From Woeseiaceae bacterium (lineage in GTDB: Bacteria; Pseudomonadota; Gammaproteobacteria; Steroidobacterales; Woeseiaceae), in assembly GCA_021773095.1 (NCBI GenBank), contig JAJFKR010000028.1:216905-280904 (forward strand): a stretch of 64,000 bases of DNA, in the 5' to 3' direction. Both the position numbers and the translations under genes were made by a program. How positions within the stretch are numbered: position 1 is the stretch's first letter; each line of letters begins with the position of its first letter. Shown one piece after another: positions 26,585 to 35,836 of this stretch. The notes beneath the pieces are model-generated. The model had not been told where the DNA came from. It did not search any database and was given only the letters and a program-made list of their open reading frames with translations.

Positions 26585-27022
26585 TTAGCTGTCTTCCGGC
26601 ACCCGACAAAAATACTCGTTGAATTCGAAAGCCGATGTAACGACTTTGTAGCAGTCATCCTCAAATGTAAGGGTATCAACAACAGATTCCTCTAAGACCG
26701 AATCCCACCCACGGATAATTACTCGGGATTCTGACTCATCGAGAAGCTCGTATTCTGTAAATCCGGTGTCGAAGTCTTCATCATCCAGCCAATATCTTAC
26801 GTTGTTGCCCCGAAACTCGACATAAAGGTGTCCAAAAAACTCGGCTTCGAAGATTTCTCTTGCAGGCGGTGTCACGTCGGCTATTGAATTCATAGACTCC
26901 AGAGTCTTTAGCGCATTGGATTTCCAAATGCCCTGCAGTGACTCGGCACCCCCAGATGTATCACTCGAGCACGAGCTGTTAAGTGCGATGGTCAAAAGCG
27001 CTATGAGGACGAATCGAATCAT
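26585..27022 (-). CDS. Unknown lipoprotein, 145 aa
   Basis: Not recognised. A lipoprotein signal ends at Cys18 (ALNSSC), followed by an acidic globular domain with two Cys residues near the C-terminus (DDCYKVV and EYFCRV) that could form a disulfide. The alternation of short hydrophobic and charged segments (LYVEFRGNNVRYWLDDED, TFEDDCYKVV) suggests a small beta-barrel, lipocalin-like or META-like fold. That is inference from pattern only. It is a lone gene in the accessory stretch between repeats. Confidence 0.6.
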   Translation of the reverse strand: MIRFVLIALLTIALNSSCSSDTSGGAESLQGIWKSNALKTLESMNSIADVTPPAREIFEAEFFGHLYVEFRGNNVRYWLDDEDFDTGFTEYELLDESESRVIIRGWDSVLEESVVDTLTFEDDCYKVVTSAFEFNEYFCRVPEDS

Positions 27023-27114
27023 TCAAAAAGGGCCTCTGTTCACAAATGATGAATAATGCCCCGATAGCGAGCGTCCGCAAAGGGTTATCAAGAGCCTGCC
27101 AGCAATCAAATGAC

Positions 27115-27133
27115 TGACGGGCAGCAATGCGAA
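27115..27133. repeat. 19-bp dispersed repeat, copy 2
   Basis: TGACGGGCAGCAATGCGAA, 17 of 19 positions identical to the copy at 26482-26500. CTGCC about 20 bp before and GGCAG inside it could form a short stem. Confidence 0.5.
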
Positions 27134-27162
27134 GTATACCAGTCAACCTAGCGAAGTGACCG

Positions 27163-28404
27163 TCAACGATGCTGATGAAAATACCGTGGCGGTGGGGGCT
27201 CGTTAACGAGTTTTTCCACTGCGCTCAATAACCCGCCACGGGGCGGGTCGTCATAGCGCTCTGCGATGTCGTCGTCCACCATGTCCCGGGACTGATAACC
27301 ACAGTCCGGTACGGCAATACCGTCAGGCCGATAGAAGCTCCAGGTGCCAAGGAAGTCCCGGTCGATTCGAAATCCCCCTTCATGCACCAGCGTGTGGTGT
27401 TTCGAGCACAGCAACATCAGTTGCCCAACCGCCGTCTCGCCGCCATTGGCCCAGTGCTCGATATGGTGGATATCGACAAAGCGCTTATTGCAGCAGCCTG
27501 GAAAGCGGCAGGTGTTCTTGTCCCGGCTACGAACCGCACGTTCAATGCCTTTGGGTACCACCCGAGACTTACGCCCGATACTCAAGGGTTCACCGTCCTT
27601 GGTTTCCGTCATCACCACCGCCTGGCCATCACAACACAGGCGTTTCACGGTCTCGATCGGTACCGAGGACCTGCCAACTTCGCCCGCCAGCGCGGTCTGA
27701 TCGACGTGGATGTTGACCAGGTAGTTGTCCGAGCTCTTCCTGGTCTCATTAGTCTCACTGCTTTGCAGGTATTCCTTGAGCATCGTGATGAAGGCATCGG
27801 CCTGGCGTTTCGACCATGATGCGTCCACCAGATCGGGGACCTCGAGGCAGACATCATCACGGGCCTTGTCGAGGGCCTTTTCGATGAGTTCACCGGCTTC
27901 GAGTGGCAGCTCAACGGTCACCGACAGCATGCCGCGATCGGCATCACGACGAAGCCGAAGGAAACGATGGGCAAACGCCCGTTCGGCAATGCCCACCGAT
28001 GCCGGTGTTCCCATACGCAGCTCACGACAATACTCGGCCAGGTGGCGGCTTGTGTTTCTGAGGGCAAAGGCAACGAGATCTTCTTCATTGCCGACATTCG
28101 CCACACGCGTTAACGAACGAACTTTCGAGTATGACAGTTCGCCCGTTTTGAACGCGGCACTGATCAACGGCAGGTGTTTCAGGGATTGGGCAACTCGGAC
28201 CTTCTCACGCGCGGTGGCCATCGACAGGTCGCAGCGCCAGGCTAGCCACTTCGAGGTGCAGTCAAGACCCCACTTCAGGCAACCCCCTCGTTCGTCGAAC
28301 TCGCGGATCATCACGAGCAGTTCGTAGGTAGCGGCATTAATGTGTGTGCAGAGGTTCAGAATGCGCTTGTCGAGCGCGTCGATGGAGGTCAGGTCAGCGG
28401 CCAT
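27163..28404 (-). CDS. DUF222 / HNH endonuclease domain protein (13E12-like)
   Basis: A 413-residue protein with an N-terminal DUF222 region (about 10-290, helical, with the WLAWRCDLSMATAREKVRVA stretch) and a C-terminal HNH nuclease domain (about 300-360). The HNH core is visible: CRFPGCCNKRFVDIHHIEHW, then NGGETAVGQLMLLCSKHH, with zinc-binding Cys pairs and catalytic His. Such proteins occur in many copies in some bacteria and may be mobile or phage-derived; only one is here. Function is unknown; nuclease activity is inferred from motifs. Confidence 0.88.
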   Translation of the reverse strand: MAADLTSIDALDKRILNLCTHINAATYELLVMIREFDERGGCLKWGLDCTSKWLAWRCDLSMATAREKVRVAQSLKHLPLISAAFKTGELSYSKVRSLTRVANVGNEEDLVAFALRNTSRHLAEYCRELRMGTPASVGIAERAFAHRFLRLRRDADRGMLSVTVELPLEAGELIEKALDKARDDVCLEVPDLVDASWSKRQADAFITMLKEYLQSSETNETRKSSDNYLVNIHVDQTALAGEVGRSSVPIETVKRLCCDGQAVVMTETKDGEPLSIGRKSRVVPKGIERAVRSRDKNTCRFPGCCNKRFVDIHHIEHWANGGETAVGQLMLLCSKHHTLVHEGGFRIDRDFLGTWSFYRPDGIAVPDCGYQSRDMVDDDIAERYDDPPRGGLLSAVEKLVNEPPPPRYFHQHR

Positions 28405-28855
28405 ATCAGGTGCCTCAGGGTGGGGTTGGAGGGACTTGTAATTATACCAAGAACGCCTCTTTTTCTCTATTTAAAACAGTTAGTTAAGCGGGATTCTCGC
28501 ACATCGAATTCGGGCAAAACAGACTGTTTTGAAAGGCTGAGCCTGGACGTCAGATATTGCGCTTATCTGCAGTTCATTCAGTCCCCTGGCGACCGCTCGC
28601 ATTCGTACGCTAGATACGAGGGGGTAATGTACTACCTATGAAATCCTCTCCTGACGCAGCTCAGATCGACTCGATTGATCCTTAGTCTGCGCACCAGGAC
28701 GCAGAAAATTTCGCGAGAAATTATTGCCTCCCGAGAGACGGGGTTTTTCAACAGAACAGAGCGCGCACCATTCGTCCAGGCGTTTGATGCGCGACCGTCG
28801 CAGGTCTGCCATTTGCAGATGCGCTGCTATTCATAAGCGGATGTACTTGAGGAAT
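28405..28855. other. Gene-free stretch of about 450 bp
   Basis: No frame here has a recognisable product. It contains several perfect palindromes: AAAACAG-A-CTGTTTT (28516-28530) and AATTTC-GCGA-GAAATT (28707-28722), plus a short stem followed by five T at 28729-28748. It may carry a small RNA or the decayed remains of a gene; I see no promoter clear enough to decide. Confidence 0.4.
28729..28748 (+). terminator. Possible short terminator, owner unknown
   Basis: TCCCG-AGAGA-CGGGG forms a 5-bp stem with one G-T wobble, followed directly by TTTTT. No plus-strand gene precedes it, so it would end an unrecognised RNA or be a chance match. Confidence 0.25.
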
Positions 28856-29218
28856 CTATTCCTTCAATTCAATGAGCACAACCTCCAGTAGTTCGTCGCT
28901 CAGGTTTTCTGGCAAATGCTCTTCTGCATCAGCCCATTGAACACCACCCGCCTCGGCACTCGCATCCACGGATGTACCATCGGGCAAGGTAAAACGAACG
29001 GCATTTGTGGTCAGAAAAACCGCCACGTTCGGGCCATGTGTATGCATGACGGATTTTTCGCCAGGCCCGTATTTGATCCGTATTATTCGAACTTTTTCGT
29101 TTTCAAACTCGACGGTGTAATGCTTTGGATCAGCCACCACCCCATCTTCTGCTATCGTCGTGGTTGAAAAGATTGCAACGGCGATAAACGACATACCAAC
29201 GAATAATTTCCTGAACAT
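28856..29218 (-). CDS. Exported cupin-like protein, 120 aa
   Basis: A signal peptide (MFRKLFVGMSFIAVAIFSTT through IAED) precedes a single small beta-barrel domain. The segment GPGEKSVMHTHGPNVAVFLT carries the His-x-His metal motif of cupins, and the C-terminal strand LLEVVLIELKE closes the barrel. The second cupin motif is degenerate. Related small periplasmic cupins are of unknown function. It lies just left of the IS630-type element and points away from it. Confidence 0.68.
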   Translation of the reverse strand: MFRKLFVGMSFIAVAIFSTTTIAEDGVVADPKHYTVEFENEKVRIIRIKYGPGEKSVMHTHGPNVAVFLTTNAVRFTLPDGTSVDASAEAGGVQWADAEEHLPENLSDELLEVVLIELKE

Positions 29219-29315
29219 TTTTTGACTCCCGATGAGCTCACTGCGTGAGACGGTTATTGTTGTTGTCTGACCCAGTATAGTTGACGGATTAAGAACCGCT
29301 ACCCAAGGTCAGCTA

Positions 29316-30467
29316 GTGTCCTGTGCGATTAATTCGTTAACTATTATGGTATACTTGGATGCATGCCAAAACCAAGTAAAGCATTTTCCATTAGCCGGGC
29401 CGAACGCGCCGAGTTGCAACGGTGGCGACGTGTTCGCAACACGCCACATAGCTTGGCGCAAAGGGCGCGACTGATTCTGCTACTGGCCGATGGTGTGGCT
29501 CCGGTGGACATCATGGCGAACCTCGATGTGACAAGGCCCACTGTTTTCAAGTGGCGAAAGCGATTTGAGCAGGACGGTGTCGATGGACTGCGCGATCGGC
29601 CGCGTCCTGGTCAGCCACGCAAACTCACGGAGAAAACCATCAAAGAAGTGCTTCGCCTGACGGTCGATTATATTCCGCGCGAGGCGACTCACTGGAGCAC
29701 ACGATTGATGGCGAAGTACGCTGATATTACGCAGTACCAAGTCCGAGAGATTTGGAAGGCGGCCGATCTCAGGCCGCACCGGCTAAAAACGTTCAAGATC
29801 AGTAACGACCCACAGTTTGCCGAGAAAGTCATCGATGTCGTGAGCCTGTATATGAATCCACCGGACAATGCCATGGTCTTATCCGTCGATGAAAAGACGC
29901 AGATTCAGGCGCTCGATCACACGCAGCCCATGTTGCCTCTGCGCCCCGGACAGATCGAACGCCGCACACATGATTACACGCGCCACGGCACAGCGAGTTT
30001 GTACGCGGCTTTCGATATCGCGTCAGGCGAGATCATAGGTCGAGTGACGCGCCGCCATCGAGCCAAGGAATTCCTGGCCTTCCTGCGACAAATTGACAAG
30101 GCAGTGCCCGACGAACTTGACGTCCATCTTATTCTTGATAACAGCAGCACACACAAGACCAATGCCGTACAAAAATGGCTAACGGAACGGCCACGATTTC
30201 ACACCCACTTCACGCCAACCAGTGCCTCGTGGTTGAACGCGGTTGAAGGTTGGTTTGCACAGTTGGAACGTCGTGCGCTGCAACGAAGTACTTTTACCAG
30301 TGTTGCCGAGTTGCGCGACGCCATCCGCCAATTCATAAAGGCACACAATATTGAGACCGCTAAACCCTTCCGCTGGACAGCATCAGCAAACGCTATCATC
30401 GCTGCGACCAATCGTGCCAGACAACATGCCGCCGCATAAAAGTAAACGAACTAATCAAGCGGGACAC
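29316..30467 (+). mobile_element. Complete IS630-family insertion sequence, 1152 bp
   Basis: Imperfect terminal inverted repeats of 26 bp lie at 29316-29341 and 30442-30467 and match at 20 of 26 positions, beginning GTGTCC. The element is flanked by the TA duplication typical of IS630 and Tc1/mariner elements (29314-29315 and 30468-30469). It contains one intact transposase gene. The insertion is in the TAG stop codon of the neighbouring glycosyltransferase gene; the first base of the IS is G, so the stop is restored. Confidence 0.92.
29363..30439 (+). CDS. IS630 family transposase
   Basis: A 358-residue transposase. The N-terminal helix-turn-helix region (about 10-90) contains DVTRPTVFKWRKRFEQDGVDGL. 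The DDE catalytic domain shows the first Asp in LSVDEKTQIQAL, the second in HLILDNSSTHKT and the Glu in SWLNAVEGWFAQLERR, the order expected for this family. It is one uninterrupted frame, so the element could be active. Only 21 nt separate the left terminal repeat from the ATG. It faces the glycosyltransferase gene tail to tail. Confidence 0.95.
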   Translation: MPKPSKAFSISRAERAELQRWRRVRNTPHSLAQRARLILLLADGVAPVDIMANLDVTRPTVFKWRKRFEQDGVDGLRDRPRPGQPRKLTEKTIKEVLRLTVDYIPREATHWSTRLMAKYADITQYQVREIWKAADLRPHRLKTFKISNDPQFAEKVIDVVSLYMNPPDNAMVLSVDEKTQIQALDHTQPMLPLRPGQIERRTHDYTRHGTASLYAAFDIASGEIIGRVTRRHRAKEFLAFLRQIDKAVPDELDVHLILDNSSTHKTNAVQKWLTERPRFHTHFTPTSASWLNAVEGWFAQLERRALQRSTFTSVAELRDAIRQFIKAHNIETAKPFRWTASANAIIAATNRARQHAAA

Positions 30468-31576
30468 TAGGACTGCAGCATGTCCTTGTAAACGCCAATA
30501 GTTTCGCGGGCCGTTTTTTCAATGGTGAAGTCGGTTAGCACTCGCTGCCTGGCGGCGGCACTCATTCTCGATTGCATTTCCCGATCATTGTAAAGCCCAA
30601 GAATTTTCTCGCGGATCGCGACAGGATCGCCCGGCGGAACAACGAATCCGGATACATCGTCCTCGATCAATTCCGGACTACCACCTGAATTGGTAACAAT
30701 CGGAACAACGCCGGCGATCATCGCTTCCAGCATCGCCCGCGGCAATCCTTCACGCTTGAGCGATGGCAATACGGAAACATCAACGCCTTTGAGTATCCAG
30801 GGCATGCGTTTGAGAAAACCGTGCAAGTGTATGTTCTCAGAGTAAGAATTTTTTGCGACCAGACCCTGGTGCAACGGGCTGTCCATTTTCGATCCGGCCA
30901 TCAGGATATGAATATTCAGTCCGGGCGGAAGACCGTTGATAGCCTCGATAAAAACCGGTACGCCCTTTCTTGGCACCGCGCGGACGGTACAGGCAACGAC
31001 GAACGCATCGTTCGGGATACCGTACTGCTTAAGGTCCTCGGCATCTCCTTCATAAAGCTCCGGTCGGTGCCCTTTGTGGATCGTTACCGGCACCTCTCGC
31101 CGCAGTCTCATGCCGGGCATTCCAAGCTCCAGCAAGCTGCGACGGATGGCATCACAGACGCAAATAATACGATCGAGCCTCGGGTTCAAGAGATAAAGCC
31201 AGGACTGTGGACTCCAATAAGCGATATTGCCGATGATTCCACGGTAGGCGACCAGTTTGACATCCATGCCGATTGAGGCCATCAAGCCGTTCATCGTCGC
31301 ACGCTTGTCGAGCATATGGAGCACGTCGTATTGCTTGCGCTTGAGTTCAGCCCGAATAAAGCGAATACACGGCGGGCTCAGCTTCCATTTCAGGACGTAG
31401 GGAAGCACCGGCACTCCCGCAGCAACCAGAGCATCGTGATTGACCGTCCCTGGCCACGTAATTACCGTGATATCGATGCCCATGCGATGCATTTCTATGA
31501 AGGAGCCCGTCTCCGCCGGATCACTTTCACCATTAATGCACAGGACCCGAACGGGTCTGTCATCGGCCGATGTCAT
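30467..31576 (-). CDS. Glycosyltransferase family 4
   Basis: A 369-residue GT-B glycosyltransferase. The N-terminal half starts VRVLCINGESDPAETGSF, typical of the acceptor domain. The C-terminal half has VVACTVRAVPRKGVPVFIEAI, then the EGLPRAMLEAMIAGVVPIVTNSGGSPELIED block with the E-x7-E nucleotide-sugar motif. Donor and acceptor are unknown. It follows the methyltransferase gene by 3 bp and is in the same transcript. Its TAG stop contains the TA target site of the IS630 element; the protein is unchanged by the insertion. Confidence 0.9.
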   Translation of the reverse strand: MTSADDRPVRVLCINGESDPAETGSFIEMHRMGIDITVITWPGTVNHDALVAAGVPVLPYVLKWKLSPPCIRFIRAELKRKQYDVLHMLDKRATMNGLMASIGMDVKLVAYRGIIGNIAYWSPQSWLYLLNPRLDRIICVCDAIRRSLLELGMPGMRLRREVPVTIHKGHRPELYEGDAEDLKQYGIPNDAFVVACTVRAVPRKGVPVFIEAINGLPPGLNIHILMAGSKMDSPLHQGLVAKNSYSENIHLHGFLKRMPWILKGVDVSVLPSLKREGLPRAMLEAMIAGVVPIVTNSGGSPELIEDDVSGFVVPPGDPVAIREKILGLYNDREMQSRMSAAARQRVLTDFTIEKTARETIGVYKDMLQS

Positions 31577-31579
31577 AAC

Positions 31580-32407
31580 TTATCGCAGCTCAGATTTTGG
31601 CAAATAGCGTTTTTTCTTGTCGAAAACGACAATCGAATCGTAGAACGCAATGCTGCCGAGATTTGCAGCCAGATAGCTAAGATCCAGTTGCTTGAGCGCT
31701 TCGGGATGTTCGTGACGGAAATTTGCTTCTTTACGATCGAAGTAGGGCTCGTGAAGCATGTCAACCATCTGCTTCGATAAATCGATGAAGGTGTCCTCAC
31801 TATCGATGTGCTTTATCCAGTAGTTGGTGTGCACATCCTCAACCATATAGCAGCCACCGTCCACCAGCGCGGGGCGAAACAACGCGCCAAAACTGATGTT
31901 TTGATGGTGTGTCTTGTGGCTGCCATCATCAAGAATGATATCGAAGGGGCCAAACTCGTCGTTTACCCTGCTGAGAAATTCGGGGTCTGCCTGGCTGCCG
32001 ATTCTTACAAATACCTTTCTGTCAGCGATCTCGTGGTCTTTGCAGGACTTGTCGATATCGATGCCAACGATGGTCGAGTCCGGGTGGAAATATTCCTTCC
32101 ACATTCTGAGTGAGCCACCACGATATACACCGATCTCAAGCATTCGTATCGGCCGGTTGCGGTAAGCCTCGAAGTGCCTGCTGTAAATGTCGAAGTAGTG
32201 GTGCCATTTGTGAACATTGGTATCGGCAACGAAAATATCGAACAGCTCGTTTTCAGGTGTATCCGTCGTTGCGCTGACAGTCACTTTCTCGGTGAGTTCG
32301 ACAGGGAAGGCATCTGAGGTCGCCAGTGATTTGTCGGCCAGCAGGGTTGGAGCCTTGGTGATCAGGATTCCGAACTTTACCAGCAGCTTGTTTAGTAATT
32401 TTCTCAT
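31580..32407 (-). CDS. SAM-dependent methyltransferase, MycE/cephalosporin-hydroxylase-like
   Basis: A 275-residue protein with the SAM-binding motif LEIGVYRGGSLRMWKEYF at about residue 91, an acidic second motif VGIDIDKSC, and FDIILDDGSHKTHHQ, the D-D-G-S-H metal-binding block of MycE-type sugar O-methyltransferases. A conserved MVEDVHTNYW follows. The natural substrate may be a glycan sugar, since it is co-transcribed with a glycosyltransferase. A basic-hydrophobic N-terminal 20 residues precede the domain. It is divergent from the C-methyltransferase gene. Confidence 0.82.
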   Translation of the reverse strand: MRKLLNKLLVKFGILITKAPTLLADKSLATSDAFPVELTEKVTVSATTDTPENELFDIFVADTNVHKWHHYFDIYSRHFEAYRNRPIRMLEIGVYRGGSLRMWKEYFHPDSTIVGIDIDKSCKDHEIADRKVFVRIGSQADPEFLSRVNDEFGPFDIILDDGSHKTHHQNISFGALFRPALVDGGCYMVEDVHTNYWIKHIDSEDTFIDLSKQMVDMLHEPYFDRKEANFRHEHPEALKQLDLSYLAANLGSIAFYDSIVVFDKKKRYLPKSELR

Positions 32408-32551
32408 GAGATTCCGGGCGCGTCGGGACAGACTCTGAGGCGAATGATGCCCGAATCTGCTACGAAATTCAGTGGATTTTGGCGCTGCCCGCGATGATTA
32501 TTGCCGGGCTACCGCGTACAATTTGCCGGTCTTGGAGAAAGAAGCCCACCA

Positions 32552-33826
32552 GTGAAGCAAAAAAACAACGGCGTCGTTCGTGAAGTCAGCAACTGCCGGG
32601 TATGCAGTTCTGCCGACCTCAGTGTTTATCTCGACCTCGGCATGATGCCGCTGGCGAACAATTTGGCGGCAACGGCCGATGATGCAAAAGCGACGAACCG
32701 GTATCCCATGCAGGTGCAGTATTGCCATGAATGCTGGTTATCGCAGCTGACCATCGTCATCGACCCGCGCGAGCTGTTTTCCAACTACGCTTATCGCTCG
32801 TCCATCAGCCAGGCCTACGTCAATCACTGCCGCTCGATGGCGAAGTCCCTGCGCGACTCGCTGGGACTGAAGGGAGACGATCTGGTCGTCGATATTGCGG
32901 GCAACGACGGGGCGCTGCTGGCCGTATTCAAGGACGAACTGGGCGTGCGGGTTGTGAATGTCGATCCGGCCGAGAATCTGGCAGAGATCGCGACAGCCGC
33001 GGGCGTACCGACAATCACCAGGTTTTGGGGTAGCGATGCGGCCGCACAGGTTGTTGCCGAATATGGCAAACCGAAGTTAATCACGGCGACGAACGTATTT
33101 GCGCACGTTGATGACGTGCGTAGTTTCGTCATGGCCGCGAAAGATTGTCTGAGCGAAGACGGTGCCTTAATGCTCGAATTTCCTTACGGCGTCGATTTTA
33201 TCGAGCATCGCGAATTCGATACGGTTTACTTTGAGCACCTTAGCTACGTGCTGCTGGAACCGGTACGGCGTCTTGCCGTGGAACTCGGAATGGCCGTCTT
33301 CGACGTGCAGAAACAGGAGATCCACGGCGGTACGATTCGCGTTTTTATCGGCAAACAAGGCCGGCATGATGTCATGCCATCGGTTAGCGAATTTATCGCG
33401 ACGGAAAAACGGGAGGGTTACCACGACCCGGACGTCTATGGAGACTGGAACCGCGAAATTGATGCCCTGATTTCTGATTTTGTCGCAGAGATTACGACAC
33501 TCAAGGAGGGTGGAGCGAAAATCGCCGCGTTCGCCGCATCCGCAAAGGGTAATACGCTGTTGAACGCGTGTCGATTCGATGAGAATACAGTCGATTATAT
33601 CGTTGATGACACGCCGCAAAAAATTGGTCGCTTCTCGCCGGGCACGGGCATACCGATTGTAGACCGGACAGTGCTGGCTGAAGATCCTCCTGACTATCTT
33701 GTAATTCTTGCCTGGAATTTCGCGAAGGAAATTATCGCGAGTACCGCGGAATTCAGTGCCGACGGTGGGCAGTACATCATCCCGATCCCGGCCTTTAAGA
33801 ACATTGCGCCGGACGGTGAGGCTTAA
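32552..33826 (+). CDS. NDP-hexose C-methyltransferase family protein
   Basis: About 424 residues from the GTG at 32552; an in-frame TTG at 32501 is an alternative, and GGAG lies 14 bp before the GTG. The N-terminal zinc domain has [20 protein letters not shown] and [10 protein letters not shown], then a SAM domain with [15 protein letters not shown] and a C-terminal domain with [15 protein letters not shown]. This is the arrangement of TylC3/NovU-type deoxysugar C-methyltransferases. With RmlA and RmlB beside it, a branched-chain dTDP-deoxysugar is the probable product. It is the first gene of a three-gene plus-strand operon. Confidence 0.85.
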   Translation: MKQKNNGVVREVSNCRVCSSADLSVYLDLGMMPLANNLAATADDAKATNRYPMQVQYCHECWLSQLTIVIDPRELFSNYAYRSSISQAYVNHCRSMAKSLRDSLGLKGDDLVVDIAGNDGALLAVFKDELGVRVVNVDPAENLAEIATAAGVPTITRFWGSDAAAQVVAEYGKPKLITATNVFAHVDDVRSFVMAAKDCLSEDGALMLEFPYGVDFIEHREFDTVYFEHLSYVLLEPVRRLAVELGMAVFDVQKQEIHGGTIRVFIGKQGRHDVMPSVSEFIATEKREGYHDPDVYGDWNREIDALISDFVAEITTLKEGGAKIAAFAASAKGNTLLNACRFDENTVDYIVDDTPQKIGRFSPGTGIPIVDRTVLAEDPPDYLVILAWNFAKEIIASTAEFSADGGQYIIPIPAFKNIAPDGEA

Positions 33827-33827
33827 T

Positions 33828-34721
33828 ATGAGCGAACGCACGACGAAGGGCATCATTCTTGCCGGTGGTACCGGATCGCGGTTGCACCCCCTGACATTAT
33901 CTGTCAGCAAACAACTGATGCCGATCTACGACAAGCCGATGATTTATTATCCGTTGTCGACACTCATGATGGCCGGTATCCGGGACGTACTGGTTATTAC
34001 CACCCCAGACGACCAAATCGCATTCGAGAAACTGCTTGGGGATGGCAGCCAGTGGGGCATAGCGATTTCTTATGCCGTACAGCCGGATCCCGGCGGTCTG
34101 GCACAGGCGTTTATTATTGGCGAGGAGTTCATTGACGGTCAATCCGTCGCACTCGTACTGGGCGACAATATTTTCTATGGCCATGGCTTGCAGCGGCAGT
34201 TACGTACCGTCGCCCAGAGCTCGAGTGGTGCAACGGTGTTCGCGTATCACGTGCGAGATCCGGAGCGTTACGGCGTTGTACATTTTGACGACAATGGCAA
34301 GGCCATTGGCATAGAAGAAAAGCCGGCCGAACCAAAGTCGAATTATGCTGTGACAGGGCTGTATTTTTATGATTCGCGCGTCGTTGAAATGGCGAAAAAT
34401 CTGAAGCCGTCGACGCGCGGAGAACTTGAGATCACCGACATCAACCGCCTCTATCTCGATGAAGGCGCACTACAGGTCGAACTCATGGGACGTGGCGCCG
34501 CGTGGCTGGACACTGGCACACACGAGTCCCTGCTTGAGGCAGCGCAGTTTGTGCAGATCATCGAGCAGCGCCAGGGCCTGAAGATTTGTTGCCCGGAAGA
34601 AATCGCCTACTCAAGCGGCATGATCAATGCCGATCAGCTCAGGGCGCTGGCAAACAGCCTCGGCAAGAACGGCTACGGTGAGTATTTATTCGGCGTTCTT
34701 GAGGAGACGACCCTCCGATGA
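33828..34721 (+). CDS. rfbA: Glucose-1-phosphate thymidylyltransferase
   Basis: A 297-residue enzyme that makes dTDP-glucose from glucose 1-phosphate and dTTP. The signature [20 protein letters not shown] lies at about residues 13-32. The rest of the catalytic core is recognisable, including [27 protein letters not shown] and [11 protein letters not shown]. The ATG at 33828 is chosen because the family starts here; longer in-frame upstream sequence has no family match. Length agrees with RmlA of Escherichia coli (about 293 aa). It starts one base after the C-methyltransferase stop. Confidence 0.95.
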   Translation: MSERTTKGIILAGGTGSRLHPLTLSVSKQLMPIYDKPMIYYPLSTLMMAGIRDVLVITTPDDQIAFEKLLGDGSQWGIAISYAVQPDPGGLAQAFIIGEEFIDGQSVALVLGDNIFYGHGLQRQLRTVAQSSSGATVFAYHVRDPERYGVVHFDDNGKAIGIEEKPAEPKSNYAVTGLYFYDSRVVEMAKNLKPSTRGELEITDINRLYLDEGALQVELMGRGAAWLDTGTHESLLEAAQFVQIIEQRQGLKICCPEEIAYSSGMINADQLRALANSLGKNGYGEYLFGVLEETTLR

Positions 34722-35836
34722 CTGCGGCTCGTAAAGTACTGGTGACCGGCGGTGCTGGATTTATTGGCGCCAATTTCGTGCGCTACTGGAGCGAATGCTA
34801 TCCGTCGGACCGAATCATAGTACTGGACGCGCTGACTTACGCCGGCAATCTCGCCAACCTGGAATCCGTGGCGGCCGGAGACAATTACCGTTTCGTGCAC
34901 GGTAATATTCTGGACGTCGCTACGATCGATGAGCTGATGCTTGGTGAGCAGGTTGACACGATTGTGCATTTTGCGGCCGAGTCACACGTTGATCGATCCA
35001 TTCATGAGCCGGACGCGTTTATTCAAACGAATGTAATTGGCACGAACAACTTGCTGATGGCGGCCCGCAAGCATTGGATCGATAGCGATAGCGGGCCGGC
35101 TGCTCACCTTTTTCATCACGTGTCGACCGACGAAGTATACGGCACGCTCGGACCCGATGACCCGGCATTTACCGAGCAGACCTTATACGCGCCGAACTCA
35201 CCCTATGCCGCCAGCAAAGCGGCCTCCGATCACCTGGTGCGTTCGTATCACCATACTTTTGGCATGCAGGTGACAACGAGCAATTGTTCCAACAATTACG
35301 GCCCGTACCAGTTTCCCGAAAAACTCATTCCACTGATGATCGTCAACGCGGTGACGGGCAAGCCTTTACCCGTTTACGGCGATGGCTCAAATATTCGCGA
35401 CTGGTTGTACGTTGAAGATCATTGCCGCGGCATCGACCGGGTCATAAATCAGGGACAACGCGGCGCCACCTACAACATCGGTGGCAACAATGAGTGGCGT
35501 AACATCGATATTGTGAATCAGCTTTGCAAAAGCATCGATGCGGCATTCGAAGCCGACGATCAGCTGGCAGCGCATTTCCCAGATGCACCGGCTGCCGGCG
35601 GTAAGAAAACGGAATCACTGATTACGTTCGTCAAGGACCGCCTCGGTCACGACTGGCGTTATGCAATTGATGCAACGCTCGCCGAGTCCGAGCTGGGCTA
35701 CAAGCCCCTGGAGAGCTTCGAGTCCGGGTTTCAACTGACGCTGAACTGGATGTTACAAAACGAGATGTGGTGGCGAGCCGTGATGGATGGCAGCTACCGG
35801 GACTGGATCAGCAAGAACTATTCGGCTGACGATTGA
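34718..35836 (+). CDS. rfbB: dTDP-glucose 4,6-dehydratase
   Basis: A 372-residue short-chain dehydrogenase/reductase-family enzyme. The NAD motif [16 protein letters not shown] lies at about residues 9-24. The active site shows [10 protein letters not shown] and [12 protein letters not shown], with catalytic Tyr and Lys in Y-x-x-x-K. The product is dTDP-4-keto-6-deoxyglucose. It overlaps rfbA by 4 bp. rfbC (epimerase) and rfbD (reductase) do not follow, so the sugar is unlikely to be rhamnose made from this locus alone; the C-methyltransferase could use this intermediate. Confidence 0.95.
   Translation: MTAARKVLVTGGAGFIGANFVRYWSECYPSDRIIVLDALTYAGNLANLESVAAGDNYRFVHGNILDVATIDELMLGEQVDTIVHFAAESHVDRSIHEPDAFIQTNVIGTNNLLMAARKHWIDSDSGPAAHLFHHVSTDEVYGTLGPDDPAFTEQTLYAPNSPYAASKAASDHLVRSYHHTFGMQVTTSNCSNNYGPYQFPEKLIPLMIVNAVTGKPLPVYGDGSNIRDWLYVEDHCRGIDRVINQGQRGATYNIGGNNEWRNIDIVNQLCKSIDAAFEADDQLAAHFPDAPAAGGKKTESLITFVKDRLGHDWRYAIDATLAESELGYKPLESFESGFQLTLNWMLQNEMWWRAVMDGSYRDWISKNYSADD

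Noticed and set aside
27344-28327. Large plus-strand frames opposite the DUF222/HNH gene
   Set aside because: They are antisense shadows of a protein with clear HNH motifs.
33708-33827. Extension of rfbA by 40 codons upstream
   Set aside because: It lies in another frame of the C-methyltransferase gene and has no family match; the RmlA start motif begins after the ATG at 33828.
33167-33910. 247-codon minus-strand frame opposite the methyltransferase and rfbA
   Set aside because: An antisense shadow; it lacks any domain features and crosses the junction of two conserved genes.
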